64,000 bases of DNA, from NCBI RefSeq assembly GCF_014650075.1, contig NZ_BMUG01000008.1, forward strand, positions 434,001 through 498,000, read 5' to 3'. This stretch comes from Streptomyces microflavus. GTDB taxonomy: Bacteria; Actinomycetota; Actinomycetes; Streptomycetales; Streptomycetaceae. This document shows positions 1 to 8,378 of this stretch, one piece after another (position 1 is the stretch's first letter; the number at the start of each line of letters is the position of its first letter). The notes beneath the pieces are model-generated. The model saw only the letters and a list, made by a program, of their open reading frames with translations. It had not been told where the DNA came from and ran no database searches. Position numbers and translations under genes: made by a program.

Positions 1-67
1 GGGGAGACCGCACGCCGGGCTGGTGTCGGCGCGGGTTCAGGAGGCATGGGCGGGGGCTTCCGTAGGT

Positions 68-553
68 TCAGCGGGTGTGATGGTCCGCGGGGTGGGGTGC
101 GGGACGGGGCAGACCCGGCAGTGCGGTGGACGGCGGGCCGGGCCGGGGCACGGGGCCGCGCGCGGTCAACTGCGGCGGGCGGGAGCGGGCAGCGTGAGTG
201 CGGGCGCTCAGCGGGCGTCGGGTCATCCCCAGCCGGGCACCCACCGTGTCGTAGATGTCGTTGCCCGCACGCGGCCGGACCGCGACAACGTGGATCTCCT
301 TCTGATGTGCCGACTCCGCCGGTGCCGGGCGGAGGCCGTAGACGACACGCCACTCCTTGCGGGAGTCCACGAACAACTTCCGGTATCCCTCCAGGTCACC
401 GTCCAGGCGCAGCCCGAAGCGCTGCGCCTGGACGACTTCCTGCAGGCAGGCGAGGGTGAGGTCGCGGATATCGCTGGGAGCCTGGAGGAGGTCGGTCAGG
501 GCTCGGGGATCGAAGCTCAGGCCGAAGGCGGGCTGCCCCTGTCCCGCACTCAT
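68..553 (-). CDS. RelE/ParE-like small protein
   Basis: Protein of about 161 residues whose first ~110 look like a compact RelE/ParE-type fold: an initial FDP strand, helices, then a strand pair around WRVVYGLRP and a terminal strand EIHVVAVRPR followed by a short helix. Known members of this superfamily are ribosome-dependent RNases or gyrase poisons, but I see no adjacent antitoxin, and toxin activity is not shown. The ATG at 551-553 overlaps the stop of the DUF4913 gene (ATGA), so the two are translationally coupled and probably act together. The last ~40 residues are Arg/Pro-rich and may be disordered. The family assignment rests on the pattern of residues only. Confidence 0.6.
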   Translation of the reverse strand: MSAGQGQPAFGLSFDPRALTDLLQAPSDIRDLTLACLQEVVQAQRFGLRLDGDLEGYRKLFVDSRKEWRVVYGLRPAPAESAHQKEIHVVAVRPRAGNDIYDTVGARLGMTRRPLSARTHAARSRPPQLTARGPVPRPGPPSTALPGLPRPAPHPADHHTR

Positions 554-1200
554 GACGTCGGCTCCTCCGGCTCGGCAGGCCCGGCGCCCTCCGCCTCGGC
601 CGCCTTCTCCGTACGCACGGACCGCGGTGGGCCCGGCAGAAGACGGTGCGCGGGACGGTCGGGAGAGGTCATGCAGGCCGACAGCGGGCCGCCCGGTGCG
701 CGGATCGCCGCGACAGCGTGGGTGAGGAAGTCCCGGTGCCATACGAACAGCCCGGACAACCCGGCGTCAGGCTCACGGTGCTGCTGGTAGGCGAGCCACA
801 GCGCATGGAGCCAGGCCACGACATCGTCGTGCTCCTGCCACTGCAGGCACCAGGGTGCTGCGGTGGTGACCTCCGCCCCGTAGACCGGGAGGAAGAAGTC
901 GTCGACCCAATCGGAGAGAGCATCGACCTCGTCCTCCCGTTCCTCTCCCGCCAGTTCCAGGATCGGGCGGGGCTCCGGCGGGGCAGCGGGCGGCGGTCCG
1001 CCGAGCCCCGGCATGCCGAACGCGGCGAACGGCGATCCACTGGGTTCCGGGGCGGAGGCGAGGTGGTCGAGCTGCTGGGCCTGCTGCGCCGACTGCTCCA
1101 TGAGCCGCCGCACACTTGCTTCGATTTCCTCCAGCTGCTGATCGGGAATGCGAACCGGCTCCAACTCCCCATTGTGCTCTGGGCTTATGGGTTCGGGCAT
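550..1200 (-). CDS. DUF4913 family protein
   Basis: A 216-residue protein. The C-terminal half carries the DUF4913 pattern: a WVDDFFLPVYG block, a Trp/Cys-rich segment (PWCLQW), the ALWLAYQ helix and a WHRDFLTH block. The N-terminal part is acidic and helical (residues ~15-50), then Pro/Gly-rich. DUF4913 proteins are frequent on Streptomyces plasmids and integrative elements, near transfer or replication genes; their biochemical role is unknown. I chose the ATG at 1200 because upstream in-frame sequence is shadow-like and Arg/Pro-rich. It lies downstream of the methyltransferase and overlaps the RelE-like gene by 4 bp, which suggests one minus-strand unit. Confidence 0.8.
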   Translation of the reverse strand: MPEPISPEHNGELEPVRIPDQQLEEIEASVRRLMEQSAQQAQQLDHLASAPEPSGSPFAAFGMPGLGGPPPAAPPEPRPILELAGEEREDEVDALSDWVDDFFLPVYGAEVTTAAPWCLQWQEHDDVVAWLHALWLAYQQHREPDAGLSGLFVWHRDFLTHAVAAIRAPGGPLSACMTSPDRPAHRLLPGPPRSVRTEKAAEAEGAGPAEPEEPTS

Positions 1201-1342
1201 GAAAGGTTTCGGCCTCCTACGAGACGCGGGAAGAAGGGCGGACAGAGGGGCGTCGCGCGGGCCGGTCGGCGATTCACCAGATCTGCCGTACTGGAATTCC
1301 GCCTGGGACGCCGGTCGCCTGAATGGGCAGCGCTGTCGCAAC

Positions 1343-2098
1343 TCAGGCGGTGAGGACCACGTCATCCTGCGTGAGGGTCTCGCGGATCGTTTCGGTGAGT
1401 CGGTCGGCCGCGATCGAGGCGTAGTGCTGGGTCTTCTCCACGCCGATGAAATCCCGGCCCTCCAGCAGGGCGGCGACGCCCGTGGATCCGGAGCCGGCAC
1501 AGAAGTCGAGGATCGTGCCGCCCGGCGGGGAGATCTTGACCAGCTCGCGCATCACGGAGACGGGCTTCTGCGTGATGTGCTGGCGCTTGGACCCCGACGG
1601 CTGCGACGCGGAGTACATGCCGGGCAAGTAGACCGGGTTCCGGGAGCCGTCGATCGGGCCCTTGCTGGCCCACACGATGAACTCACAGTTTTGGGTAAAC
1701 CTTCCGCGCTGGGGCCTGGCCTGCGGCTTGTGCCAGGCCAGGACGCCGCGCCACAGCCATCCGGCCGCCTGGATCGCGTCCGTCGTCGTCGGGAGCTGGC
1801 GCCAGTCGGTGAACAGCAACGCCGCCCCGCCGGTCTTCGTGAGGCGGTGGGCTTCGGTCATGATCTGCGTCAGCCAGAACGAGTAGGACCTCTGGTCCAT
1901 GTTCTCGCCGGTGAAGTCGGCAAGGTCGTTCTTGGCATCGGCAGAGGTGTACTTCTGCTTCGCGGAGCGGGTGGTGCGCTCCTTCGCGGTCCGACCGCCC
2001 GAGTTATACGGGGGGTCAGTAATGACGGAGTCGACGCATCCGTCCGGAAGGCCGGCGAGAACGCTGAGAGCGTCACCCTGGTGCAGAGAAAAAGGCAA
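1343..2098 (-). CDS. DNA N6/N4 methyltransferase, beta-class
   Basis: A 251-residue SAM-dependent DNA methyltransferase. The catalytic motif IV is TDPPY (residues 27-31) and the SAM-binding motif I is FCAGSGSTG (199-207), with QKPVSVM at 177-183. Motif IV before motif I is the beta-class order. DPPY favours adenine-N6 methylation, but N4-cytosine is not excluded. The start is TTG at 2096-2098. No restriction endonuclease is seen nearby, so it is probably an orphan methylase, common on conjugative plasmids where it may protect DNA on entry into a new host. It diverges from the transfer operon, with the palindrome and promoter region in between. Confidence 0.88.
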   Translation of the reverse strand: MPFSLHQGDALSVLAGLPDGCVDSVITDPPYNSGGRTAKERTTRSAKQKYTSADAKNDLADFTGENMDQRSYSFWLTQIMTEAHRLTKTGGAALLFTDWRQLPTTTDAIQAAGWLWRGVLAWHKPQARPQRGRFTQNCEFIVWASKGPIDGSRNPVYLPGMYSASQPSGSKRQHITQKPVSVMRELVKISPPGGTILDFCAGSGSTGVAALLEGRDFIGVEKTQHYASIAADRLTETIRETLTQDDVVLTA

Positions 2099-2268
2099 AG
2101 AGGAACCCCAAGTCGGGTGAGGGAATACGGTGGGACTCGCCTCCTCTCACAAACGTCCTCGCGGGCCGGAATCGGGCATGCAGAAGCCCAGGGCCACAGA
2201 CCGAGGAAGGAGAGGGGGAGTCCAAAAACTGTAGAGGCGAATCCGCCGACGGCCAAGAAATGCCCGCT

Positions 2269-2291
2269 GAGGTGCCGGATTCCGGCACCTC
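2269..2291. promoter_or_regulatory. 23-bp palindrome, likely operator
   Basis: Two perfect 11-bp arms, GAGGTGCCGGA and TCCGGCACCTC, flank a single T. The site ends 12 bp upstream of the -35 box of the promoter at 2304-2332. That position suits a dimeric repressor or activator of the transfer operon, perhaps a regulator encoded outside this window. It could form a hairpin in RNA, but there is no following T-run, so a DNA operator is more likely. Confidence 0.6.
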
Positions 2292-2303
2292 GTGCCAGCC
2301 TTT

Positions 2304-2332
2304 TTGGTCAACCGCCGATCCGGGCCTACTGT
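2304..2332 (+). promoter_or_regulatory. Predicted sigma70-type promoter of transfer operon
   Basis: The -35 box TTGGTC (2304-2309) and -10 box TACTGT (2327-2332) are separated by exactly 17 bp, a good match to a Streptomyces housekeeping (HrdB) promoter. It faces the transfer genes that begin near 2551/2610. The adjacent palindrome makes regulated expression likely. No start-site data are available; this is read from sequence. Confidence 0.55.
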
Positions 2333-2550
2333 TTTTGAACCGCCCGGCGCACACCGCCGCTGGCCACTCCCCGCCACATCTCCCGGAGGTACCCCCTGCC
2401 CCGGCACACCTAGCTCACGGCCCGGCCACGCGATACGAGCTGCAACTCGCCCGCACCGGCCAGCCACTGATCGCCCACCCCGGCCGCCGCGCCTTCCGAA
2501 CGCCCCGCGCACGCGGCACGCCGGACACCGCACCCCGCAAGGACACGTTC

Positions 2551-2613
2551 ATGACCTCTCGCTACCCGCCCCTGCCCGAAAACGCTGACCGGCGAGCGGC
2601 CCGCTCGGGTTGA
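2551..2613 (+). CDS. Possible leader peptide of the transfer operon
   Basis: A 20-codon ORF with an AAGGA ribosome site about 8 bp upstream of its ATG. Its TGA (2611-2613) overlaps the TTG start of the wall-hydrolase gene (TTGA). That arrangement would couple translation of the weak TTG start to the leader. The alternative is that it is simply the 5' end of an ORF displaced by a frame change. It is too short to judge by composition. Confidence 0.3.
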   Translation: MTSRYPPLPENADRRAARSG

Positions 2614-3731
2614 AATGGCTCGCCGCCGCCATCGGCGTCGTCTTTCTCGCCCCGATCCCGATCGCCGGCACCAGCATGATGCTGGCCTCCGCCGCCGACG
2701 CCGTACAGAGCAACGGCCTCGTTAGTACCTGCCTGCCCGGCGTCGACACCGACAAGGTCACCGAGCAGGTCGGCAAGATCCTCGACGGAGCGTCCGGCAA
2801 GGACGTCCGAATCGAGGGCCTGGACCTGCCCGCCGAGCAGATCCCCCACGCCCAGACGATCGTGGCCACCGGCCTCTCCCTCGATGTCCCCACCAAGGGG
2901 CAGATCATCGCCCTCGCCACGGCGATGCAGGAGAGCCGGCTCCGCAACCTGGGCTACGGCGACCGCGACTCCCTCGGCCTCTTCCAGCAGCGCCCCTCCC
3001 AGGGCTGGGGCACCGCCCAGCAGATCCGCGACCCCGTCTACGCCTCCGAAAGGTTCTACAAGGGCCTGCTCAAGGTGAGCGGCTGGCAGCAGATGACCGT
3101 CACCCAGGCCGCCCAGGCCGTGCAGAAGTCCGGCTTCCCGGACGCGTACGCACAGTGGGAGAACCTAGCCACCGCGCTCCAGACCGCCATCGCCAAGACC
3201 TTACCCAACAGCGGTGCTGCGGACGGCAAGGACGCGGACCAGGACGAGAAACCGTCGTCCGGCTGTATGCCGGGCCAGGACGGTTCCGAGTTCGGCCGCA
3301 TCCCGGCCGGCAGCGTCCCGAAGGGCTACTCGATCCCCAAGGACGCCGATCCGAAGGCACGCAGGGCCATCTCTTGGGCGATGCGGCAGCTCGGCACGCT
3401 CTACCAGTGGGGCGGGACCTGCAAGGACGCGCACGGCCCTGACCCCATGGGCCGCTGCGACTGCTCCAGCCTGATGCAGCAGGCGTACGCGCAGGTCGAC
3501 ATCACGCTCACCCGCACCACGTACACGCAGGTCAACGAAGGCAAGGCGGTCCCGCCTGCCCAACTGCAGCCCGGTGACCTGATTTTCGCCCGCGGCAGCG
3601 TCGACCGGCCCGAGCACGTCGGCATGTACATGGGCGCCGGCCTCGTCATCGAGGCACCCCGCACCACCAAGCCCGTCCGGATCACCCCGATCAAGGACTG
3701 GGACATCCTCGCCGCCCGCCGCGTCCTCTGA
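2610..3731 (+). CDS. Conjugation wall hydrolase: transglycosylase plus NlpC/P60
   Basis: A 373-residue exported or membrane-anchored peptidoglycan hydrolase. Residues 5-30 form a signal anchor. Residues ~95-190 resemble a lytic transglycosylase-like domain (QESRLRN at 107-113, then a GLFQQRPSQGWG segment). Residues ~250-373 are an NlpC/P60 endopeptidase with catalytic Cys285 in DCSS and His336 in EHVG. Two-domain enzymes of this kind (VirB1/TcpG type) open the wall for Gram-positive conjugation channels, and its place at the head of a T4SS-like operon fits. The start is TTG at 2610, with no clear ribosome site of its own and coupled to the short upstream ORF. Confidence 0.88.
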   Translation: MKWLAAAIGVVFLAPIPIAGTSMMLASAADAVQSNGLVSTCLPGVDTDKVTEQVGKILDGASGKDVRIEGLDLPAEQIPHAQTIVATGLSLDVPTKGQIIALATAMQESRLRNLGYGDRDSLGLFQQRPSQGWGTAQQIRDPVYASERFYKGLLKVSGWQQMTVTQAAQAVQKSGFPDAYAQWENLATALQTAIAKTLPNSGAADGKDADQDEKPSSGCMPGQDGSEFGRIPAGSVPKGYSIPKDADPKARRAISWAMRQLGTLYQWGGTCKDAHGPDPMGRCDCSSLMQQAYAQVDITLTRTTYTQVNEGKAVPPAQLQPGDLIFARGSVDRPEHVGMYMGAGLVIEAPRTTKPVRITPIKDWDILAARRVL

Positions 3732-3867
3732 CGCCGCCCCGCCCGGACACCACTCCAGGGCGTGCCACCGCGGCCCCTTCCGCGCCCCGAGCGCACCTCC
3801 CCCTCCGCATTCCCCTTCCCGCCGGCCCTCCCCTGGCCCGCGTACGCAAGGAGTCCCCGCCACACCT

Positions 3868-4182
3868 ATGCCCTTCCCTCTCGCAGACCGCGTCATCCAG
3901 CTCGCCTACGACCCAGGAATCTCACCCAAGGGCGGCGGACTGCCCGGCCTCGCCGTGCTGAAGAACGTCGTCAACTCGATCAACCTCTTCGGAATCGTCG
4001 CCGTCGTCGGCGCACTCGCCGTCTCGCTCGGTGTGTGGGCCTGGGGTCATCACAGCGGTGGTCACCAGGCTGAGGCCAACGGCAAGAAGGGCGCCGTCGT
4101 CGCTGCCGGCGCCGCTCTCGGCCTCGGTGCCGCGAACGCTGTGGTGGCCTTCTTCTCCAACCTGGGGTCGCAGGTCCAGTAA
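3868..4182 (+). CDS. Small two-TM protein, VirB2-like position (DUF6112-like)
   Basis: A 104-residue protein with two hydrophobic segments: residues ~35-58 (NLFGIVAVVGALAVSLGVW) and ~72-98, joined by a short polar loop. Size, two-helix topology and position at the front of the membrane genes match the VirB2/TrbC-like small subunit of mating channels. I recall similar Streptomyces proteins annotated as DUF6112. Pilin function is inferred, not demonstrated. The AAGGAG at about 3848 is rather far (about 15 bp) from the ATG. The stop codon TAA overlaps the next ATG by one base. Confidence 0.75.
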   Translation: MPFPLADRVIQLAYDPGISPKGGGLPGLAVLKNVVNSINLFGIVAVVGALAVSLGVWAWGHHSGGHQAEANGKKGAVVAAGAALGLGAANAVVAFFSNLGSQVQ

Positions 4183-4874
4183 TGCAGAAACGACTCCCCT
4201 CCCTTTCGCCCTCCTCGTACGGCGCGGGCTGGCCGGCCAGCAAGCGCATCGCGATCGGCGCCTCGGCCGTCGCCGTCCTCCTCGCCATCGCTGTGGTCGT
4301 CGCCCTGCTGACGGGCGGCGGGAACGGCCATCGGGCTCCGGAAACCGCCGCGCCCGCCCCAACCGGCAGCCAGTCCCCCTCCGAGGCCGCCCCGAAGCCT
4401 TCCTCCGGATCCGGGGCGGCGCCCCACCCGCCGCAGATCGCCGAACCGGTCGCGTACGCCACGGCAGTGGCCAAGATGCTGTGGTCCTACGACACCCGTA
4501 GCACCAGCCGCGACCAGCAGCTCGCCGGCATGCGCGCCTGGATGTCCACCGAGACCACGTACGCCGACTGGGCCTCAGTCTCCGGACAGGTTCCTGATCC
4601 GGTGCTGTGGTCGCGGATGGCCGACCAGGATCAGCACGCCACCGCCCACGTCACCGAGGGGCACTACCCGTCCGCGTTCAAACAGGCGCTGGCAGATGAC
4701 CCGTCCGCGATCACGAAGGCGTACATCTACGTCGTCACCGTCAACGGCAAACAGCAGATCGCCTGGAAGAGCGGCGGTGGCGGAGCCGAGGAACGGGCCG
4801 TGACCCTCGCCGTCCAGTGCCGCCCGAACCACGACTGCACCCTGGCCGCCATCGCCCCGAGCGTCACGCAGTGA
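4182..4874 (+). CDS. VirB8/TcpC-like conjugation protein
   Basis: A 230-residue bitopic protein. It has a cytoplasmic basic N-terminus, one TM helix at residues ~25-46, a Pro/Ser linker (50-85), then a ~145-residue extracellular domain with alternating helices and strands. The topology and place (after the small channel subunit, before the polytopic protein) match VirB8/TcpC, the structural hub that links channel components in Gram-positive type IV systems. Sequence similarity in this family is low, so the call is mainly topological. The ATG at 4182 overlaps the preceding stop. Confidence 0.7.
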   Translation: MQKRLPSLSPSSYGAGWPASKRIAIGASAVAVLLAIAVVVALLTGGGNGHRAPETAAPAPTGSQSPSEAAPKPSSGSGAAPHPPQIAEPVAYATAVAKMLWSYDTRSTSRDQQLAGMRAWMSTETTYADWASVSGQVPDPVLWSRMADQDQHATAHVTEGHYPSAFKQALADDPSAITKAYIYVVTVNGKQQIAWKSGGGGAEERAVTLAVQCRPNHDCTLAAIAPSVTQ

Positions 4875-4910
4875 CTCGGACCTGAAAGAAGAAAGGAGGG
4901 GCAACTCCTC

Positions 4911-6284
4911 ATGGCCTTTTGTGATCTCCCCCTGGCAGACAAGCTGTGCTCCGTCGGCGACGCGGTCGACTTCGCCTCGGACCCGGGCAAGGCCATCGGC
5001 GACTGGATGGCCAAATCGGCCGGCGAACTCGCCGCCGCCGCAGCCGACCTGGCCGCCGAGGCAGTCGACAGCACCACGAAGGTGGATCTCAATGCCACCT
5101 GGTTCGTCGACAACTACGAGATGCTCCTGCCGCTGGGCCTGGTTTTGATCGTCGCCACGTTCTGCGCGCAACTGGTGAGGGCAGCCGTCCGGCGCGACGG
5201 CCAAGCCCTGACACAAGCATTCACCGGCACCATGAGTGGCGTCCTGTTCGCCTTCTGCGCCATCGCCTTCACCACGGTCGCGGTTGAAGTCGTCGACGCC
5301 ATCAGCGACGGCCTGTTCAAGACCGCGAACCTGAGCATCGAGAGCGCGGTGCGACGCGTCGTGAGGGTGAACCAGATCGCGGCCCTGACCAGCCTGGGCT
5401 GGCTGATCCCGGTCGTCGTCGGCCTCGGCGCCGCCACCGGAGCCTTCATGTACTGGTGCGTGATGATGGTCCGCAAGGTCGGCATCCTCGTCATGGTCAC
5501 CTTGGCGATCTTCGCGTCGGCCGGTGGCGGCTGGGAAGTCGCCCGTCGCTGGCGCAAGGGCTGGATCGAAGCCACCGCAACCCTCGTCGCGTCGAAACTT
5601 CTGATGACAGTGATCTTCGTCCTCGGTATCGCCGCCATGGGCAAGACCGAGGCAGACGAGGGCATCGCCGCCCTGGCCGACGTCATGTCCGGCATTGTGA
5701 TCATGGTCTTGGTGCTGTTGTGCCCCTATGCCGTCTTCAAGTTCGTGCACTGGGCGGCCGACGGGACCGACGGCGAGTCCATCCACCGTGCCGGTGGGGC
5801 TGGTGCGCAGATCGCGAAGGCGCACGCAGAGAAGGCCGGACGCAAGGCCGCCTCGATGGCGGCCACCGCCGGAACCGGTGGTGCCGCGGCCGGAGCGGGT
5901 GCTGCCCCGCAGGGCCCCGACGCCGGCGGGGGTGGTTTCCCCGGCGACGTCGCCGCCAACCCGAGCGGTGGAGGCGGAGGGGAGAAGGAAGGTTCGCAAT
6001 CCGGCGGAACGGGCGTCTCGCCCGGTGGCGACGCCCTCAAGTCCGGACTGGAGAAAGCGGTTCAGCCCGCGCCGACCAGCGTGTCCGACGACACCAGTGG
6101 CCAGGTGGGCGGCAGCCAAGGGCCCGGCGGATCCGGCGCGAACGCCGCATCCGGCCAGGGCGACGGGTGGCAGTCCACCCCGCCGAGCACGACACCGCCG
6201 CCCCAGGGCGCACCGTCGTCCTCCGGCTCCCAGAACGCCACGTCCAGCGGGCCGGCCACGCCGCCGCCCCCGACCGGCCTCTGA
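4911..6284 (+). CDS. Polytopic VirB6/TrbL-like channel protein
   Basis: A 457-residue integral membrane protein. About six TM helices span residues ~72-270 (for example MLLPLGLVLIVATFCAQLV near residue 77 and SGIVIMVLVLLCPYAVFKF near 262). They are followed by a ~180-residue Gly/Ser/Pro-rich low-complexity tail with no predicted fold. VirB6/TrbL proteins form the inner-membrane pore region in type IV secretion, and a long disordered tail is common in actinobacterial members. It has a strong ribosome site (AAAGGAGG). The family call is from topology and context. Confidence 0.75.
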   Translation: MAFCDLPLADKLCSVGDAVDFASDPGKAIGDWMAKSAGELAAAAADLAAEAVDSTTKVDLNATWFVDNYEMLLPLGLVLIVATFCAQLVRAAVRRDGQALTQAFTGTMSGVLFAFCAIAFTTVAVEVVDAISDGLFKTANLSIESAVRRVVRVNQIAALTSLGWLIPVVVGLGAATGAFMYWCVMMVRKVGILVMVTLAIFASAGGGWEVARRWRKGWIEATATLVASKLLMTVIFVLGIAAMGKTEADEGIAALADVMSGIVIMVLVLLCPYAVFKFVHWAADGTDGESIHRAGGAGAQIAKAHAEKAGRKAASMAATAGTGGAAAGAGAAPQGPDAGGGGFPGDVAANPSGGGGGEKEGSQSGGTGVSPGGDALKSGLEKAVQPAPTSVSDDTSGQVGGSQGPGGSGANAASGQGDGWQSTPPSTTPPPQGAPSSSGSQNATSSGPATPPPPTGL

Positions 6285-6365
6285 TCCTCTGCCCCATTCC
6301 CAGGGGCGGGACGTGCCCGCCACCTCCCGCCCCCGGGTTCCACCTGCGCCTCCAGGACCCGCCCC

Positions 6366-7862
6366 TTGACTGATCTCTCCGTCGCGCCGATCACGGTGAA
6401 GTTTCCCCACCGGTCCCGCCGCGGCATCCTCCTCGGCCTCTCTCTCCCTCAACTCGTCCTCGTGTCATGCTCGCTGGCCCTGCTGCTCATGACGGTGATC
6501 TCCACCGGGCTGCTCGGTGCCGTCGCCCTCGCCCCACTGTGGGCGGTCTCCGGGGCACTCGTCGTGATCCGCCGGCACGGCCGGTCCCTCATCGACTGGG
6601 CGCCGATCGTCATCCGCTACGCGCACCGCCGCCGTACCGGCCAGACGCTCTGGCTCGCCCGGCCCCTCACCCGGCCGCGGCAGGACGGTGTCCTCCACCT
6701 TCCGGGCACCACCGCCTCGCTGAAGGTGGTCACCCCCGGTGATTCCGCCAACGGCGCCTCCGCCGTGCACGACCCGCACCAGCAGACGCTGACCGCCATC
6801 GCCCGTGTCACCAGCCGGGCATTCGCCCTCCTCGACCCCGCGACCCAGAATCACAACGTGTCCAGCTGGGGGCGTGCGCTGGCGGGGATCGCCCGCACCG
6901 GGCACATCGCCACCGTTCAGGTGCTGGAACGCACCGTGCCAGACAGCGGCGACACCCTGGCCCGTCACTGGGCCCAGAACGGCCAGCCCCAGGCCCCGGT
7001 CGCGGGGCAGATCTACTCCGAGCTGGTCGCCTCGGCCGGTCCCGCCGCCGCCCCCCACGAGGTCTACCTCGCCATCTCCCTCGACCTCAAGGCCGCCCGG
7101 CGCCTGATCTCCCAGGCCGGCGGAGGGCTGCCAGCAGCCTTCACCGTCATGGAACAGACCACGTCCAGCATTGCCCAGGCCGCCCGCAACGCCGGTCTCC
7201 AGGTGACCGGGTGGCTCACCTCGCGGGAGATCGCCGCCGTCATCCGCACCGCCTACGACCCGAAGGCACTCGCCGCCCTCCAGCAGTGGTCCGAAACCGG
7301 CCGTGCCGAAGCAGACCCCGCAGCCGCCGGTCCCGTCGTCCAGTTCGAGGAGTATGACCGCCTCTCCACCGACAGCGCACGGCACACCACGTACTGGGTG
7401 GAGAACTGGCCCAGGACCGAGATGGGAGCCGGATTCCTCCACGGAATCATGTTCACCCCCGGCGTGCGCCGCAGCCTCTCCCTCATATACGTGCCACAAG
7501 GGCTGGAGTCCGCGCTGCGCGACGTCCAGCGGAAGAAATCGGCGATCATCTCCGACGCCAACGAACGCGCCCGCCGCGGACAGGTCGACTCCGAGGTGGA
7601 CTCGGTCGAGTACGCCGACGTCAAAACCCGCGAACGCCAGCTCATCGCCGGACATGCGGACGTGGCGCTGACCGGCCTGGTCACCGTCACGGCCGAGACC
7701 GACGCACTCCTCGACGCCGCCTGCGCCCAGATCGAGACCGCCGCCATCACAGCCGGGGTCGACCTGCGACGGCTGAACTACCAGCAACCCAGCGCCTTCA
7801 CCCTCGCCGCTCTTCCCCTTGCCCGTACCGAGGCGCAGAGGAAGTACGGTCTCGCCGCCTGA
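6366..7862 (+). CDS. SCO6880-family protein, PrgI/VirB4 N-terminal-like
   Basis: A 498-residue protein. The first ~75 residues are a PrgI/TcpE-like module with two close TM helices after a short cytoplasmic head. The remaining ~420 residues lack Walker motifs and resemble the N-terminal domain of VirB4-type proteins. With the separate ATPase encoded at 8379 it probably makes a split VirB3/VirB4 unit that energises the channel. The family is known to me as SCO6880 in Streptomyces coelicolor. It starts at TTG (6366) with CCAGGA about 7 bp upstream. Confidence 0.75.
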   Translation: MTDLSVAPITVKFPHRSRRGILLGLSLPQLVLVSCSLALLLMTVISTGLLGAVALAPLWAVSGALVVIRRHGRSLIDWAPIVIRYAHRRRTGQTLWLARPLTRPRQDGVLHLPGTTASLKVVTPGDSANGASAVHDPHQQTLTAIARVTSRAFALLDPATQNHNVSSWGRALAGIARTGHIATVQVLERTVPDSGDTLARHWAQNGQPQAPVAGQIYSELVASAGPAAAPHEVYLAISLDLKAARRLISQAGGGLPAAFTVMEQTTSSIAQAARNAGLQVTGWLTSREIAAVIRTAYDPKALAALQQWSETGRAEADPAAAGPVVQFEEYDRLSTDSARHTTYWVENWPRTEMGAGFLHGIMFTPGVRRSLSLIYVPQGLESALRDVQRKKSAIISDANERARRGQVDSEVDSVEYADVKTRERQLIAGHADVALTGLVTVTAETDALLDAACAQIETAAITAGVDLRRLNYQQPSAFTLAALPLARTEAQRKYGLAA

Positions 7863-7885
7863 ACCGGCCCACCCGAAAGGCCCCC

Positions 7886-8350
7886 TTGATCCACACGCCT
7901 TCCGCGCACGACGATGCGCACCCCTACCTCCGCGCGGCGACCGCCGGAGTGCGTCACCACACGCGAGCGCTGACACCGTCGGAGACGAAGCCGCGCAAAC
8001 CGGCGGACCGCCCGAACCTCGACGTGCTGCACGCACACCTCGCCGCTCTGCTCCAGCTCCTGGACCGGCTCGCTGACAGCACCCGGCCCCCTCACCCCGC
8101 CGCCGGCCGTCACCTCGCCACCGCACACACCCGGCTCTGGCAGGCCACCAGCGAAGTCCACGCTGCCTTCCACCTGCTGCCCAGCACCACCGTGGCAGAA
8201 GCGGAGGCGAGCGTCTGCCACCCGGAGCAGTTTCCGGAGGGGCCACCCGTACTGACGGTCTGCCAGCGTCACCTCGCCGCCGGGCACGTCGTCCGCCGCA
8301 AGACCACCCCCACCGACCTCCGTCCACACACCACGGCCTGCGTGCGATGA
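7886..8350 (+). CDS. DUF6238-like small helical protein
   Basis: A 154-residue mostly alpha-helical protein between the SCO6880-like gene and the VirB4 ATPase gene. Helices near residues 48-70 (VLHAHLAALLQLLDRLADS) and 78-105 are followed by a short Cys-containing C-terminus. It resembles proteins labelled DUF6238 in Streptomyces transfer regions; no activity is known. It has no TM segment or catalytic signature. The start is TTG (7886) with GAAAGG upstream, in keeping with the non-AUG starts used along this operon. Confidence 0.65.
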   Translation: MIHTPSAHDDAHPYLRAATAGVRHHTRALTPSETKPRKPADRPNLDVLHAHLAALLQLLDRLADSTRPPHPAAGRHLATAHTRLWQATSEVHAAFHLLPSTTVAEAEASVCHPEQFPEGPPVLTVCQRHLAAGHVVRRKTTPTDLRPHTTACVR

Positions 8351-8378
8351 GGACCGTCAGCAGAATCGAGGGACTCTG

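Larger units (their letters stand above)
2099..2550. other. Intergenic control region before the transfer operon
   Basis: This 450-bp stretch lies between the divergent methyltransferase and the transfer operon. It holds a 23-bp palindrome and a plus-strand promoter, both listed separately. Open frames here are Pro/Arg-rich with no recognisable domain, and I treat them as noncoding. The region could also carry the methyltransferase promoter on the minus strand. Confidence 0.5.

Noticed and set aside
2292..2588. Overlapping Pro/Arg-rich frames before the transfer operon
   Set aside because: They overlap the predicted promoter and leader, and composition is not protein-like.
4575..6452. Long minus-strand open frame opposite the VirB6/VirB8-like genes
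   Set aside because: Antisense shadow of GC-rich coding DNA: Gly/Asp/Arg-rich, no domain, fully overlapped by two well-supported plus-strand genes.
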